From Hygrocybe punicea (taxonomy: Eukaryota; Basidiomycota; Agaricomycetes; Agaricales; Hygrophoraceae), in NCBI GenBank assembly GCA_963556145.1, contig OY744463.1, positions 496,001 to 560,000 on the forward strand: DNA of 64,000 nucleotides. The letters are read 5' to 3'. The notes under the pieces were generated by a model. That model saw only the letters and a program-made list of their open reading frames with translations, did not search any database and had not been told where the DNA came from. A program made the position numbers and the translations under genes. This document shows positions 32,314 through 43,168 of the stretch, piece after piece. The first letter of the stretch is position 1. Each line of letters starts with the position of its first letter.

Positions 32314-32886
32314 ATGACATCATACTCCAGTCCTTCACCTTCTCCATCTATGGATATTCCTCTACGCCGTCTCGATTTATCACGCTTATTCGATACTCCC
32401 ACCGAATACGATACGGACTTTTTTACCAAACCAACTAGTCCCGCTCAGACACCACCGCTACCCCCTTCGGAATCTGACGAATACATCGATTTCGAATCTG
32501 TGAACGTACGAGGTGTTGACTGTCCGCCGCCAGACGATTTCGACTTTTTCATGGATAGTCTTCCCAACTTTCCTATGCCACCCGCCACCGTCCCTTCGCA
32601 ATCTGTACCCTTAGACCCGGAGTTTAGAGAATGGCTCGAATCGCCTCCTTCATTTTCCACAAATCGTAACCACCCAACTTCCTCTCGCCGCAATCGTTTC
32701 GAACGCCCTGCAATTCCGGCATTACTTCCTAAGCCGCTACAAAAGAAGCGCACTCGCCCTAAGTACCACCTCAAGGCGCTACTAAATGCTACGAAGAAGA
32801 ATATGGATCGGTTAAAGGCAGAAGGAGTTGATGTACAAGATTGGGAGGAATTCTTTGGAAAGATGAAGAAGAAGTTAAAAGAATAG
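32314..32886 (+). CDS. Accessory ORF3, copy 2
   Basis: This is identical in protein sequence to the 190-aa ORF at 20914-21486: Ser/Pro-rich start, acidic-aromatic middle, basic Lys-rich end. It sits 88 bp before the 3' LTR. The function is unknown; persistence intact in each copy is the main support. Confidence 0.62.
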   Translation: MTSYSSPSPSPSMDIPLRRLDLSRLFDTPTEYDTDFFTKPTSPAQTPPLPPSESDEYIDFESVNVRGVDCPPPDDFDFFMDSLPNFPMPPATVPSQSVPLDPEFREWLESPPSFSTNRNHPTSSRRNRFERPAIPALLPKPLQKKRTRPKYHLKALLNATKKNMDRLKAEGVDVQDWEEFFGKMKKKLKE

Positions 32887-32973
32887 TAATAATGTAAAAG
32901 CTTCTTCTCAGATTAAAAAGTTGTTTTCTTTTGGTTTCAACTGGGGACAGTTGATTTAATTGTGTTGTGCGGA

Positions 32974-34381
32974 TGTCATGACCCCAAGTGTTTTTGGGTG
33001 TAATGTCATGGGTTTACCATCGGACCACGGACTTAGATATTTAAGTGCAACACTATGGATGCACACCTACACTCATTAGTACCCATTCTATGCCTTTCCA
33101 CATTACGCATGCTAGTGAACAGACACAAATAGCATATATGCTTACCTTTATATCATTTATTATGGCTTCACTAGTAATGCCCAGACCTAGCCGTTTATGT
33201 ATGGTGCACAGAGGCACATCCCCCACTCATTAGTATTTATTATATATTTCTCTGTATTGCGCGTGCAAGGAGACAAGCCCAACTAGCATTGTTACCTATA
33301 TTAGCAATAATGGATTGATTACAAATCTTGTTTACTTGTATTGATCAAAAGCGGCTCAGCTAGATAATGGGAAATGATTAGATAAGATGTGAACAAGAGG
33401 ATGATAAGATAATGATAAGATAGGATGCATCAGAGAGTGATTGTGATATTCTGCTTACATAAAGACAATGGTCTATTGTTCTGAGCAGTCTATTGTTCTA
33501 AACAGTCCAAATGGAGATAGAGCCCATTGTTCACAGCCTCTTTGATGCCATCCATTGTTCTCATGACTCAGTCCTATTGTTCTCACTTTCCCATTGTTCT
33601 CAGTCCCCCATTGTTCTCCAACAGTATAAATAGGGCCCCCAAATTCCAGTAGTCAGTAGGATTTCCCCCCTCACCACTCAGTAGTCACTCTCAGTTGGGT
33701 TCACACAGTGTGATCCCTCATTCTCTTAGTACTAGTAGTTACTCATTGTAGTAGCTAGTGCTTGCAATCCAGTCTAGTTCACTCTTATTCTATCATTCCC
33801 TGAGTTCCCCTTGTCATCAAGGAGAATTCACCCAGTTCACTCAGTTCAATCAATTCATTAGTCAGCATTAGTCAGCTAGATACATTTCTAAGGTTAAGGT
33901 TTCATCCTAAATAGATACACTTCTAAGGTTAAGGTTTCATCCTAAACAAAAAACAGAGTATTCAAAAGGTATTAAAGATATCCCTGAACTAGTAGCCAAT
34001 GTGCGTTTGAAGCTTCGGATTTAAGTCAGATATTATAATACCCAGAGATACTCTTGATTGAATAGGCCCTGTAGCCAAAACTGTCCATATTCAACTGGTG
34101 AATATTGTTATCAGTATTCATTAGTTCATATTTTTATATTCTAGTAGTGAATATTAGTATTTTCAGTACATCACACACCCAATTGCTATTCATACCTACT
34201 CAAAGTCTCAATTCTTAATTGAAGAGACCTCACTATTACATTCTATTGATTCATATAGTACATATACCCACAAACCCCTTCCTGATAGGTTATTTAGATA
34301 TTAAAAACCCACGAACAACAAGAAGATACCTGAACAAAGTCAACTCCGGTAATTCTTGGTGAAACAAACATTCACATAACA
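32974..34381 (+). repeat. 3' LTR of Ty3 copy 2
   Basis: This full 1,408-bp LTR has the octamer array at about 33475-33617 and TATAAATA at 33625-33632. It ends in ACA at 34381. The next four bases are CCGA, which do not match the GCGG left of copy 1 but are the reverse complement of the TCGG right of copy 3. Confidence 0.93.
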
Positions 34382-34500
34382 CCGACCGTAGGTCCAATTC
34401 CTTCAATAAGTTTCTATGCCAGATTAGCTGTTTCATGGCATGAGTAGCAGCGACATATTCCGCTGTAGAGGGTCGACGTCCCTCTGAGTCCGTATCATCG
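34382..34500 (-). pseudogene. Ty1/copia RNase H fragment, N-terminal side
   Basis: On the minus strand this stretch encodes STAEYVAATHAMKQLIW and continues to the element border. That matches the STEAEYxAxxxAxKExxW helix of copia RNase H. It stops abruptly at the Ty3 LTR at 34381. Its expected continuation, starting at the DNQAAIA motif, is on the plus strand from 50288 on the far side of the third Ty3 copy. Upstream of about 34500 no further copia reverse transcriptase is recognisable, so the element was already truncated or rearranged. Confidence 0.75.
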
Positions 34501-34565
34501 ATATATCACGAATCCGGACCAACCCGATGCCGCCATTCGACTTGCATTCGAACCCGACGCAACCC

Positions 34566-34588
34566 GACGTGACGTGACGTGACGTGAC
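34566..34588. repeat. GACGT/CGTGA pentanucleotide tandem repeat
   Basis: Four and a half copies of a GACGT-type unit are followed by GACCCGAC-type repeats. TGACGT is also the core of cAMP-response (bZIP) sites, but a simple-repeat origin is the more economical reading. Confidence 0.6.
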
Positions 34589-35376
34589 CCGACATGACCG
34601 ACATAACCCGACGTATGCCGCTTCGTCACAGCCGCTCTCAGACCAAATCCAGCAGCCTCAAACGCCTCGGAGTTCCAATTCCAGGAGATGGATCTCTTTG
34701 GACTCAATCCCCGACTTCGGATTTACCTTATTTATGCATCCCCTCGTCCTTTCGGAGATATGTAGGACTTTTCCAATCTTTTTCATGGATATTTGTTTTC
34801 CCCTCCACTTTCCTGTCTTCGTTGCTTTGCAACCCCCCTTTCCACTTCCCCATTCCAGTGTTTCTTTGTAGTTTCTATCGGCCGAAGTAGACATGTCCGA
34901 AAGTAGCTACACACTCATGTACTATAAAAACGGTCCCCGACGACCGTACAAAAAAACATACCATTAGTCCCCGTTTCCCTCATAGTCAGAATTGTTTTAA
35001 TCCCTTCAAATGCTCGTCCACGTAGTTCCTTAGCTTTTTATAGTTCACTTCGTCGACTTTATCATTGTTCCCGTATATTTGTTCATCGTTTCCGACCCGA
35101 CCTGACCTGACCCGCCGTACCCGACATCGTCGGCATCGTCGGGTTCATTCGTTTTCAGTCCGTTCACCATCGGGTTCATCGTTATTAGTCCGTTTTCACT
35201 CCGTTCATCGCTGGATTTGTCGTTACTAGTCGAGTTTATGCGGCGGCTTTACTTTTATTTCACTTTCACTTCACTTATTATCCCCGACACTGAATTATCC
35301 AGTCACTTCTACGCTGACACCCTCTGGTTAGGATCTTATTTTTATCAATATAGTTCCGAAGCCACCAAGAACCCGC

Positions 35377-36784
35377 TGTTATGTGAATGTTTGTTTCACC
35401 AAGAATTACCGGAGTTGACTTTGTTCAGGTATCTTCTTGTTGTTCGTGGGTTTTTAATATCTAAATAACCTATCAGGAAGGGGTTTGTGGGTATATGTAC
35501 TATATGAATCAATAGAATGTAATAGTGAGGTCTCTTCAATTAAGAATTGAGACTTTGAGTAGGTATGAATAGCAATTGGGTGTGTGATGTACTGAAAATA
35601 CTAATATTCACTACTAGAATATAAAAATATGAACTAATGAATACTGATAACAATATTCACCAGTTGAATATGGACAGTTTTGGCTACAGGGCCTATTCAA
35701 TCAAGAGTATCTCTGGGTATTATAATATCTGACTTAAATCCGAAGCTTCAAACGCACATTGGCTACTAGTTCAGGGATATCTTTAATACCTTTTGAATAC
35801 TCTGTTTTTTGTTTAGGATGAAACCTTAACCTTAGAAGTGTATCTATTTAGGATGAAACCTTAACCTTAGAAATGTATCTAGCTGACTAATGCTGACTAA
35901 TGAATTGATTGAACTGAGTGAACTGGGTGAATTCTCCTTGATGACAAGGGGAACTCAGGGAATGATAGAATAAGAGTGAACTAGACTGGATTGCAAGCAC
36001 TAGCTACTACAATGAGTAACTACTAGTACTAAGAGAATGAGGGATCACACTGTGTGAACCCAACTGAGAGTGACTACTGAGTGGTGAGGGGGGAAATCCT
36101 ACTGACTACTGGAATTTGGGGGCCCTATTTATACTGTTGGAGAACAATGGGGGACTGAGAACAATGGGAAAGTGAGAACAATAGGACTGAGTCATGAGAA
36201 CAATGGATGGCATCAAAGAGGCTGTGAACAATGGGCTCTATCTCCATTTGGACTGTTTAGAACAATAGACTGCTCAGAACAATAGACCATTGTCTTTATG
36301 TAAGCAGAATATCACAATCACTCTCTGATGCATCCTATCTTATCATTATCTTATCATCCTCTTGTTCACATCTTATCTAATCATTTCCCATTATCTAGCT
36401 GAGCCGCTTTTGATCAATACAAGTAAACAAGATTTGTAATCAATCCATTATTGCTAATATAGGTAACAATGCTAGTTGGGCTTGTCTCCTTGCACGCGCA
36501 ATACAGAGAAATATATAATAAATACTAATGAGTGGGGGATGTGCCTCTGTGCACCATACATAAACGGCTAGGTCTGGGCATTACTAGTGAAGCCATAATA
36601 AATGATATAAAGGTAAGCATATATGCTATTTGTGTCTGTTCACTAGCATGCGTAATGTGGAAAGGCATAGAATGGGTACTAATGAGTGTAGGTGTGCATC
36701 CATAGTGTTGCACTTAAATATCTAAGTCCGTGGTCCGATGGTAAACCCATGACATTACACCCAAAAACACTTGGGGTCATGACA
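35377..36784 (-). repeat. 3' LTR of Ty3 copy 3
   Basis: This 1,408-bp LTR in reverse orientation begins TGTCATG at 36784 and ends at 35377. As in the other copies, the internal sequence abutting it is gtgcgga rather than a polypurine tract. Confidence 0.93.
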
Positions 36785-36871
36785 TCCGCACAACACAATT
36801 AAATCAACTGTCCCCAGTTGAAACCAAAAGAAAACAACTTTTTAATCTGAGAAGAAGCTTTTACATTATTA

Positions 36872-37444
36872 CTATTCTTTTAACTTCTTCTTCATCTTTC
36901 CAAAGAATTCCTCCCAATCTTGTACATCAACTCCTTCTGCCTTTAACCGATCCATATTCTTCTTCGTAGCATTTAGTAGCGCCTTGAGGTGGTACTTAGG
37001 GCGAGTGCGCTTCTTTTGTAGCGGCTTAGGAAGTAATGCCGGAATTGCAGGGCGTTCGAAACGATTGCGGCGAGAGGAAGTTGGGTGGTTACGATTTGTG
37101 GAAAATGAAGGAGGCGATTCGAGCCATTCTCTAAACTCCGGGTCTAAGGGTACAGATTGCGAAGGGACGGTGGCGGGTGGCATAGGAAAGTTGGGAAGAC
37201 TATCCATGAAAAAGTCGAAATCGTCTGGCGGCGGACAGTCAACACCTCGTACGTTCACAGATTCGAAATCGATGTATTCGTCAGATTCCGAAGGGGGTAG
37301 CGGTGGTGTCTGAGCGGGACTAGTTGGTTTGGTAAAAAAGTCCGTATCGTATTCGGTGGGAGTATCGAATAAGCGTGATAAATCGAGACGGCGTAGAGGA
37401 ATATCCATAGATGGAGAAGGTGAAGGACTGGAGTATGATGTCAT
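36872..37444 (-). CDS. Accessory ORF3, copy 3
   Basis: This 190-codon frame gives the same protein as ORF3 of copies 1 and 2, lying between pol and the 3' LTR. Its ATG is at 37442-37444. It is Ser/Pro-rich, then acidic-aromatic, then basic. There are no membrane segments, cysteine motifs or recognised domain. Confidence 0.65.
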   Translation of the reverse strand: MTSYSSPSPSPSMDIPLRRLDLSRLFDTPTEYDTDFFTKPTSPAQTPPLPPSESDEYIDFESVNVRGVDCPPPDDFDFFMDSLPNFPMPPATVPSQSVPLDPEFREWLESPPSFSTNRNHPTSSRRNRFERPAIPALLPKPLQKKRTRPKYHLKALLNATKKNMDRLKAEGVDVQDWEEFFGKMKKKLKE

Positions 37445-38719
37445 AGTATGATATGGATTACGGTATATGGGCGTCTGGTAGTGCTGAAGCGCTGAGCGGA
37501 ATAGCGGTGCAGTTGATGTAACAGGAGACGTTAAGGGAAAATATTTGTGGGGGAACCGGGGTGGGTCAAGCAATACTAATGTGGGACATTGTGTCACAAT
37601 AGGTCCCTGTGGGTCCAGAACTAAACTAGCCCTGGCCTTGCTATATTGGGATGATGTATTTCAAATTCGATTTAAGGTTGTATGATTGATCAAATCGGGA
37701 TTTTACCATTCCCTTGGTTCTTCAGGGTCTTGAAGCTGTATCGGGTACAGATCTGCAATAGTACCAATGCTTATTTGGTCTAGACCGTTTACTCAGGTCA
37801 CATGAGAAAACATGTGCCGGTCACGTGTTTTCCAGGGTCATAGCTGTACATTTGCACGATCCGTTTTTTTCTTTCCTCTAGTCTGCCACTATGGTTCTGT
37901 AGTGCTCCACTCCTTTTTCTTGCTATGCCACTATGCAATAAATTGTAAAAAAAATCTATCCGACGCTATGAATGGTCACTCCATCTTCCCTTCAAGAAAA
38001 ACTCAAGAAAAACCAAACCGCTAAGTAACTTCTTATATTTATATTCAATTTTCACCATTACTGAATAATTGGCATGTAGATAAGACGGTCTAAATCTAGC
38101 CGTTCCTTACTACTATCTGCTGCAATCGTTTGACAACGAATTCGTCTGGAGGATGGACGGGCCGGGGGTGATGTTGAGCATCACTCCGTTTCAACTAGGG
38201 GCGAGCGCTATATTTTTCGGGTGGGACTCAGTTGCTGGACTACTGGGAGTGGAGGGTCACCGGTCGTTCGTCCATTTCTTTATCTTTCTATTCATACACC
38301 AGTTGTATTTCCTTTTATTCTATTTTCTATTTCATTATGTCTTGTCATTTCATTTCGTTTCGTTTCGTTTCGTTTCGTTTCGTTACGTTTCGTTATGTCT
38401 TTTATATATATTATCATTGTATTCATATAATGGGTCCGTCAACTATTAGATGAGAGGGGTTGTATTATCACTTTGTAGCGTTATATATATTTTCTTTGCA
38501 TGTCTGACTTAAAAATGACCAGCAAATCATAAAACAAATAAAATTTATCCAATCAGTTTAGATAGCATAAAAAAAGGGTGCGTGACGGGAAATCATGTGC
38601 ATAGGTAAAAATAGCGGCCAATAAAAATGCATGGGGCATAGAAAAAGAGGGTGTGCAGCGGGAAATCACATGAGGGATAGGGGTCTTGGATATAACTGAA
38701 TATTCAGTCACCAAAGGTG

Positions 38720-41700
38720 CTAGAATATCGGAATCAATGCAGAAAAAGGAAATTCTTGAATGAATGAGTGTGGGGCTATACAATAGCGGTGAGGAATAAT
38801 GGTATTGTATCTTTTCTGGAGTAAATCTGCAGATAGTGGCACTGGTAACTGATGAAGATGATATATAGGATAACCATATTTTGACAACTTTAAACCTGCA
38901 TCAAAGTCATCATTGCCAAGACCTGAGGGGTCATTGACTTCTCCTGGTATTTTTACTGAACCAACTGTAATGACACCTGTAATGGAACTGATTGGCGTTG
39001 TTTCATAAAGCCACATGTGACAGACAGTGGCTGGAACTTGATATTTTCTAAATTCAAAATTCTTTGTGCGTGATGCAATGTGTGCAGCAAATTCTGGCTT
39101 GATGGCAAGAATAATATCTGTGATGTCTCCTGATTTAAGAGATATTAACTGATTTACTGAGCAATCCTCTACTTCAGCAGCTTCATCTTCCTGGTCTGCT
39201 ATTTCATAAAGGATAGGGTCAGTTCGATAAATGTATGGTAAAATCCGAAATGCTGCATAATGCTCAGCATGCACAGCACCATCTAATTCTTTTAAAACAT
39301 AAGTTCCTCTTCTTGTTTGTCTGACAACTTCATATGGGCCAAGGTAACGAGGGTCTGTCTTGAATTTTCCTATAGTCATCTCCAAACGACTATTATATAC
39401 TAGAACTAGTTCTCCTGGCTGATAATCACGTTTTTGCAATCGTCTATGAAATCTCTGATCAAATTGCAATTTAGATATGAAGCGAGCCTGTTTAAGCACA
39501 GCTGCTGCTTTATCAATATCTTCTTGATGTCTTCCAAGCTGACGTATGCGGAGTGCTAACAAATCTGATGTAGAAAGTCCTGAGCAAAAACCTTCAACCA
39601 TAAATGTGGCTTCTGTTAGGTCAAAGGGAAGTATAGGATGAGTGCCATGGAGTAGATAATAAGGTGAGTATCCAGTAACACTGCTGACTGTAATTCGGTC
39701 TGCAAATGATGCTAACTCTACGTGCTTGTGCCAATTCTTGATTTTTCCAGTCTTATCTTTTTCACAGGACTTGACTATGGCTTCACGTAGAGTAAAATGT
39801 CCTCTTTCTATTACACCATTTGCATGCTTATTGTAGGGTGATATGCGAACCTGAGGAATTCCTAGTCTTCTAAGCAGAGACTCAAATGCTCCTTTGACTT
39901 CTCCTCCATTATCAGTAACTACATGTTCAATGGCACCATAGCGACAATAGATCTGTTCCCAGAAGAATTTTGCTAAGTTGTGTGAATTGTTTGATCTTAG
40001 AGCTTTTACTTCAGTTGCTCCTGATAAATCATCACGTGCTGCTACAATGAAATGGTAGCCTCCTGAAGGTGGCATAAACATTACATCAATGTATACCTTT
40101 TGAAAAATTGCTGTAGGGGTAGAAATTGTAGGGGAAATTTCGATTTTCTTCAAGCTCCTAATTTGACACTGATGACATGATGAAATGTGGTAATGGACAT
40201 CTGCTCTGAGATGAGGCCAAAAAAATCGAAGTTTGACTAAGTCAAACACAGCTTGTTCTCCTTTATGACCTAAGTTTTCATGAGCTTGAGTGAGAATGGC
40301 GATTCTTTTCTTTGCATTCATAATCACTAATGAAGGCATTTTCTGGCCATTTCTTCTAAACAGTTTATCATCTTTTAAATAAAATTGTCCAGTTTTCTTC
40401 AGAAATCTTCTTCTTGCCTGCAAGGTATCTGTTGAAGGCATTTCCAATGTGGATAAAAAATGTTTTACTTGAATGAGTATCTTGTCCTGTTGTAATTTAA
40501 TTTCATTATTTGAAGGGAGTGTGATGGCCTTGTATGGCAATTTGGTAGGGACAGTGAAGCTAAATTTTCTTATTTCATGTGGATCAGGAACATGAACAAG
40601 CAAGGCAATATCATCTAGCCATGAATCATCATGCTTTTCAATTTCTTCATTATCTGCAAGTTCTCTGCGAGAAAGTGCATCTGGTCCCCTAAACTGGGTT
40701 GCAGGTACATGAATAAGTTTGAAGTCAAATAATAAAATTCCTTGAATCCATCTGTTTATGGCTGCATTAGGTTGTAAATCCGGTTCATTGAGCATGCCTT
40801 TTATAAACTTGGCATCTACCTCTATATGTAAATTCTTTATTCCTATTAAATACAGTCTCCAGTGGCGTAACGCGCGGTATAGTCCATATAACTCCAGTTT
40901 TGGCTGTGAATATCTGGATTCTCTTTCACTCATTGGTATTGAACCATATCTAGCAGGGCGACGATTTCCATTTTCATCTTCTTGTGATAAAATAAAACCG
41001 GCAGCAATATGGCTACTGTCTACTGATAAATATGTGGGTCTATCTGATGTATAATCAATAGAGCGGAGTGCAGGTGCTGAAGAAACCTTTTCTTTCAATG
41101 CCTGGAAAGCTGCTTGTCTTCTTTCATCCCATATAAACTCTGCTCCTTTATGGAATAACTCTGCTAGTGGCTTGGCTAGTGCAGAATAATTTTCTATCCA
41201 AATGCGAACTGTTCCACAGAGACCTAGGAAGCCTCTAACATCCTTGGGAGTCTTGAGTGGGGGCCAGTCCAAAACCTTTTGTACTCTACTATCATCAGGA
41301 CAACGTCCTTCCGGAGTGCATTTCTGTCCTACGATCACGACACTTGAGCGGCAAAGTTGTGTCTTCTTAGCTGATATTGTCATTCCTGCACAAGCAAGGC
41401 GATGCATAATGCGATGTACATCTTGAGCGTGCTCCCAAATAAACCTTCTGATTCCTGGATTTTCTAGTAAAACTTCTGGTCTTCCATCTTGATCAGGATA
41501 AATGGATGAAGGTCCTTTTATAGGTAAATCATCAATGAAGCTATTTGCAGTATGAGGGATTTCATCTTGAAGGATGAAGCACATACAACGTTGGAATTCT
41601 GCAGGTGAATTTGTGAATCCAGTGGGAAGTGATGTGAGACGAAGTAATCCCAGTGGTGTCATGAATGCAGTGAGGTCACGAGATGTAGGATGTACTTTCC

Positions 41701-43168
41701 TAGCATCAAATCCCCATAGTAAATCGAAGACTGTATAGCATTGGCGACCAGCGAAAGGTTCTACAAATTCATCTAGTATTGGAGGAAGGCCTGCATCACG
41801 TATTGTAACTGCATTGAGAGGTTGCAAATCATGGACTATACGAAGTTTTCCATCCTTCTTGCTTACACAAAACCATCTTGACCTATAAGAGGATTGACTT
41901 GGTTCATATACACCAGCATCTATTTTTCTCTTCAAAACATCCATGACTTTTTCTCTAAGTCCTGGTGGTATAGGAATATTTCGAAATGCCCAGGGTACAT
42001 GTGGGACAGTAGGGATGATGTATGGTGAAAAGTAAGATTCCTTAAGTGTGCCTCTTTCAGTATCTTCAAAGCCAATAGCATCTTGGTTAAGTGACAAGAG
42101 GTGAGTAAATAATTTTTCTTCTTCTGGCCAAAGAAATCCATCATTGTTTATCTTGAGTATCTTCAGACGTTCAGATGTAAGCTTCTCTGTAGGTATGAAG
42201 TCTGGTAGTATCATAGGAAGTGGTGGTAATGTGGAAAGAGGGTCATAGGGAAATTTCCTTGTAACACGTGCATCTTCTGGAAAGGTTCCAGGGACAGGAT
42301 TTATTTTCTTGTCCACTCTTTTGTAAGCTGTAAGTGTTAATGGATATCCTTGACTATCTGTTTCTTCACAAGGGAATATGAGAATGTCTCCTTCTTCACA
42401 TATTAAGGTTCCTTCTCCTATAATGTAGTAATAGTCTGCTTCTTCTGAGGCACTTTCTTGCTTATTTGGTACTTCATTAAGATTGTAATCTTGATTGTCT
42501 TCATCTTCTGGGTAGACTAAAATAGGCATAGTTGTTTCTTGGCTATCCTTAATAGTCTCATAGTATACACTGAATTGTTCTAGTGGCTTATCTTCATGCT
42601 TAGAATTTTGAGGGTCCTCTTCATACAGTCTGACAGAAGTTATATTTGTCAGTTCAGTTTGTTTGTACACAGGTATACTAGGGCTGGCTAAGGATGTCAA
42701 ATCCTGAATAGTTTTTGAAAATATAAACTTGTACACTATCACATCAAGTAATAAAATGTAGTACAGACAGATATAAAGAAGAGAGGTTTGACATAGGGGC
42801 AAAAATATTGTTGCAAGAGTAAACAAATCACTAAGTAATTGTGGACTTGTGATATTTGGGAGGATCAAAATATCCTTCCTTAAGCAAATCTGCCACTGCT
42901 TCAGGGCGGCGAAAGCGCATATCCAAGACTGCATTGATAGCATCAGAGAGTAACATGCGGCGATTGGAGCGAAAGATGATAGAGGAATTTTTGAGGAAGG
43001 TGATTTCTTCTTCTTCAAGGAGAGGGTTTGACTCTGTGAAGTGAAGGGGCCTAAAATGCTCTGTTGCAGGTTCAGGTAGTCCTTCAGAAACTCCTTCTTC
43101 CAGAAACCGAAATAGTAAACACTTGTGGTTGAAATAATAGCGGACGGGGTCATTTGAAGGCCTTTCAT
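38720..43168 (-). CDS. Pol polyprotein, copy 3
   Basis: This 1,482-codon frame is identical in product to copy 1: RT with FIDD, RNase H, HHCC/DDE integrase, GPY motif and a C-terminal ASCH-like domain of about 120 residues. It overlaps Gag-PR (42831-48812) by 338 nt in a different frame, consistent with frameshift or reinitiation for Pol expression. All catalytic residues are present, so this copy is a candidate for an active element. Confidence 0.92.
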   Translation of the reverse strand: MKGLQMTPSAIISTTSVYYFGFWKKEFLKDYLNLQQSILGPFTSQSQTLSLKKKKSPSSKIPLSSFAPIAACYSLMLSMQSWICAFAALKQWQICLRKDILILPNITSPQLLSDLFTLATIFLPLCQTSLLYICLYYILLLDVIVYKFIFSKTIQDLTSLASPSIPVYKQTELTNITSVRLYEEDPQNSKHEDKPLEQFSVYYETIKDSQETTMPILVYPEDEDNQDYNLNEVPNKQESASEEADYYYIIGEGTLICEEGDILIFPCEETDSQGYPLTLTAYKRVDKKINPVPGTFPEDARVTRKFPYDPLSTLPPLPMILPDFIPTEKLTSERLKILKINNDGFLWPEEEKLFTHLLSLNQDAIGFEDTERGTLKESYFSPYIIPTVPHVPWAFRNIPIPPGLREKVMDVLKRKIDAGVYEPSQSSYRSRWFCVSKKDGKLRIVHDLQPLNAVTIRDAGLPPILDEFVEPFAGRQCYTVFDLLWGFDARKVHPTSRDLTAFMTPLGLLRLTSLPTGFTNSPAEFQRCMCFILQDEIPHTANSFIDDLPIKGPSSIYPDQDGRPEVLLENPGIRRFIWEHAQDVHRIMHRLACAGMTISAKKTQLCRSSVVIVGQKCTPEGRCPDDSRVQKVLDWPPLKTPKDVRGFLGLCGTVRIWIENYSALAKPLAELFHKGAEFIWDERRQAAFQALKEKVSSAPALRSIDYTSDRPTYLSVDSSHIAAGFILSQEDENGNRRPARYGSIPMSERESRYSQPKLELYGLYRALRHWRLYLIGIKNLHIEVDAKFIKGMLNEPDLQPNAAINRWIQGILLFDFKLIHVPATQFRGPDALSRRELADNEEIEKHDDSWLDDIALLVHVPDPHEIRKFSFTVPTKLPYKAITLPSNNEIKLQQDKILIQVKHFLSTLEMPSTDTLQARRRFLKKTGQFYLKDDKLFRRNGQKMPSLVIMNAKKRIAILTQAHENLGHKGEQAVFDLVKLRFFWPHLRADVHYHISSCHQCQIRSLKKIEISPTISTPTAIFQKVYIDVMFMPPSGGYHFIVAARDDLSGATEVKALRSNNSHNLAKFFWEQIYCRYGAIEHVVTDNGGEVKGAFESLLRRLGIPQVRISPYNKHANGVIERGHFTLREAIVKSCEKDKTGKIKNWHKHVELASFADRITVSSVTGYSPYYLLHGTHPILPFDLTEATFMVEGFCSGLSTSDLLALRIRQLGRHQEDIDKAAAVLKQARFISKLQFDQRFHRRLQKRDYQPGELVLVYNSRLEMTIGKFKTDPRYLGPYEVVRQTRRGTYVLKELDGAVHAEHYAAFRILPYIYRTDPILYEIADQEDEAAEVEDCSVNQLISLKSGDITDIILAIKPEFAAHIASRTKNFEFRKYQVPATVCHMWLYETTPISSITGVITVGSVKIPGEVNDPSGLGNDDFDAGLKLSKYGYPIYHLHQLPVPLSADLLQKRYNTIIPHRYCIAPHSFIQEFPFSALIPIF

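Larger units (their letters stand above)
8071..34381 (+). mobile_element. Tandem pair of giant Ty3/gypsy retrotransposons sharing the middle LTR
   Basis: The order is LTR (8071-9478), internal region, LTR (21574 on), internal region, LTR (32974-34381). A full element is 14,911 bp with 1,408-bp LTRs beginning TG and ending CA. The middle LTR is cut by a 100-N gap at 22201-22300. The sequence before the gap corresponds to copy-1 position 8697 and the sequence after it to 10900, so a simple shared-LTR tandem predicts 2,202 missing bases. With that value the total length equals exactly two elements minus one LTR, once a 1-nt deletion near 23070 is counted. Apart from that deletion I saw no difference between the copies. 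Left flank is GCGG (8067-8070) and right flank CCGA (34382-34385), which do not match as assembled. Confidence 0.9.
34382..35376. other. 995-bp spacer between inverted Ty3 elements, apparently inverted
   Basis: As given, neither flanking Ty3 insertion has matching target duplications. Reversing this segment places GCGG on both sides of the left element and TCGG on both sides of the right one. It also joins the minus-strand copia RNase H piece at 34382-34500 in frame to its continuation at 50288. Inside are two clusters of degenerate GACCCGAC-like repeats (about 34555-34615 and 35090-35160). A stretch near 35305-35370 resembles the gene fragment at 7117-7400. Confidence 0.85.

Noticed and set aside
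35217..35468. 83-codon plus-strand frame crossing the LTR border
   Set aside because: It runs from spacer into LTR and is a chance fusion created by the junction.
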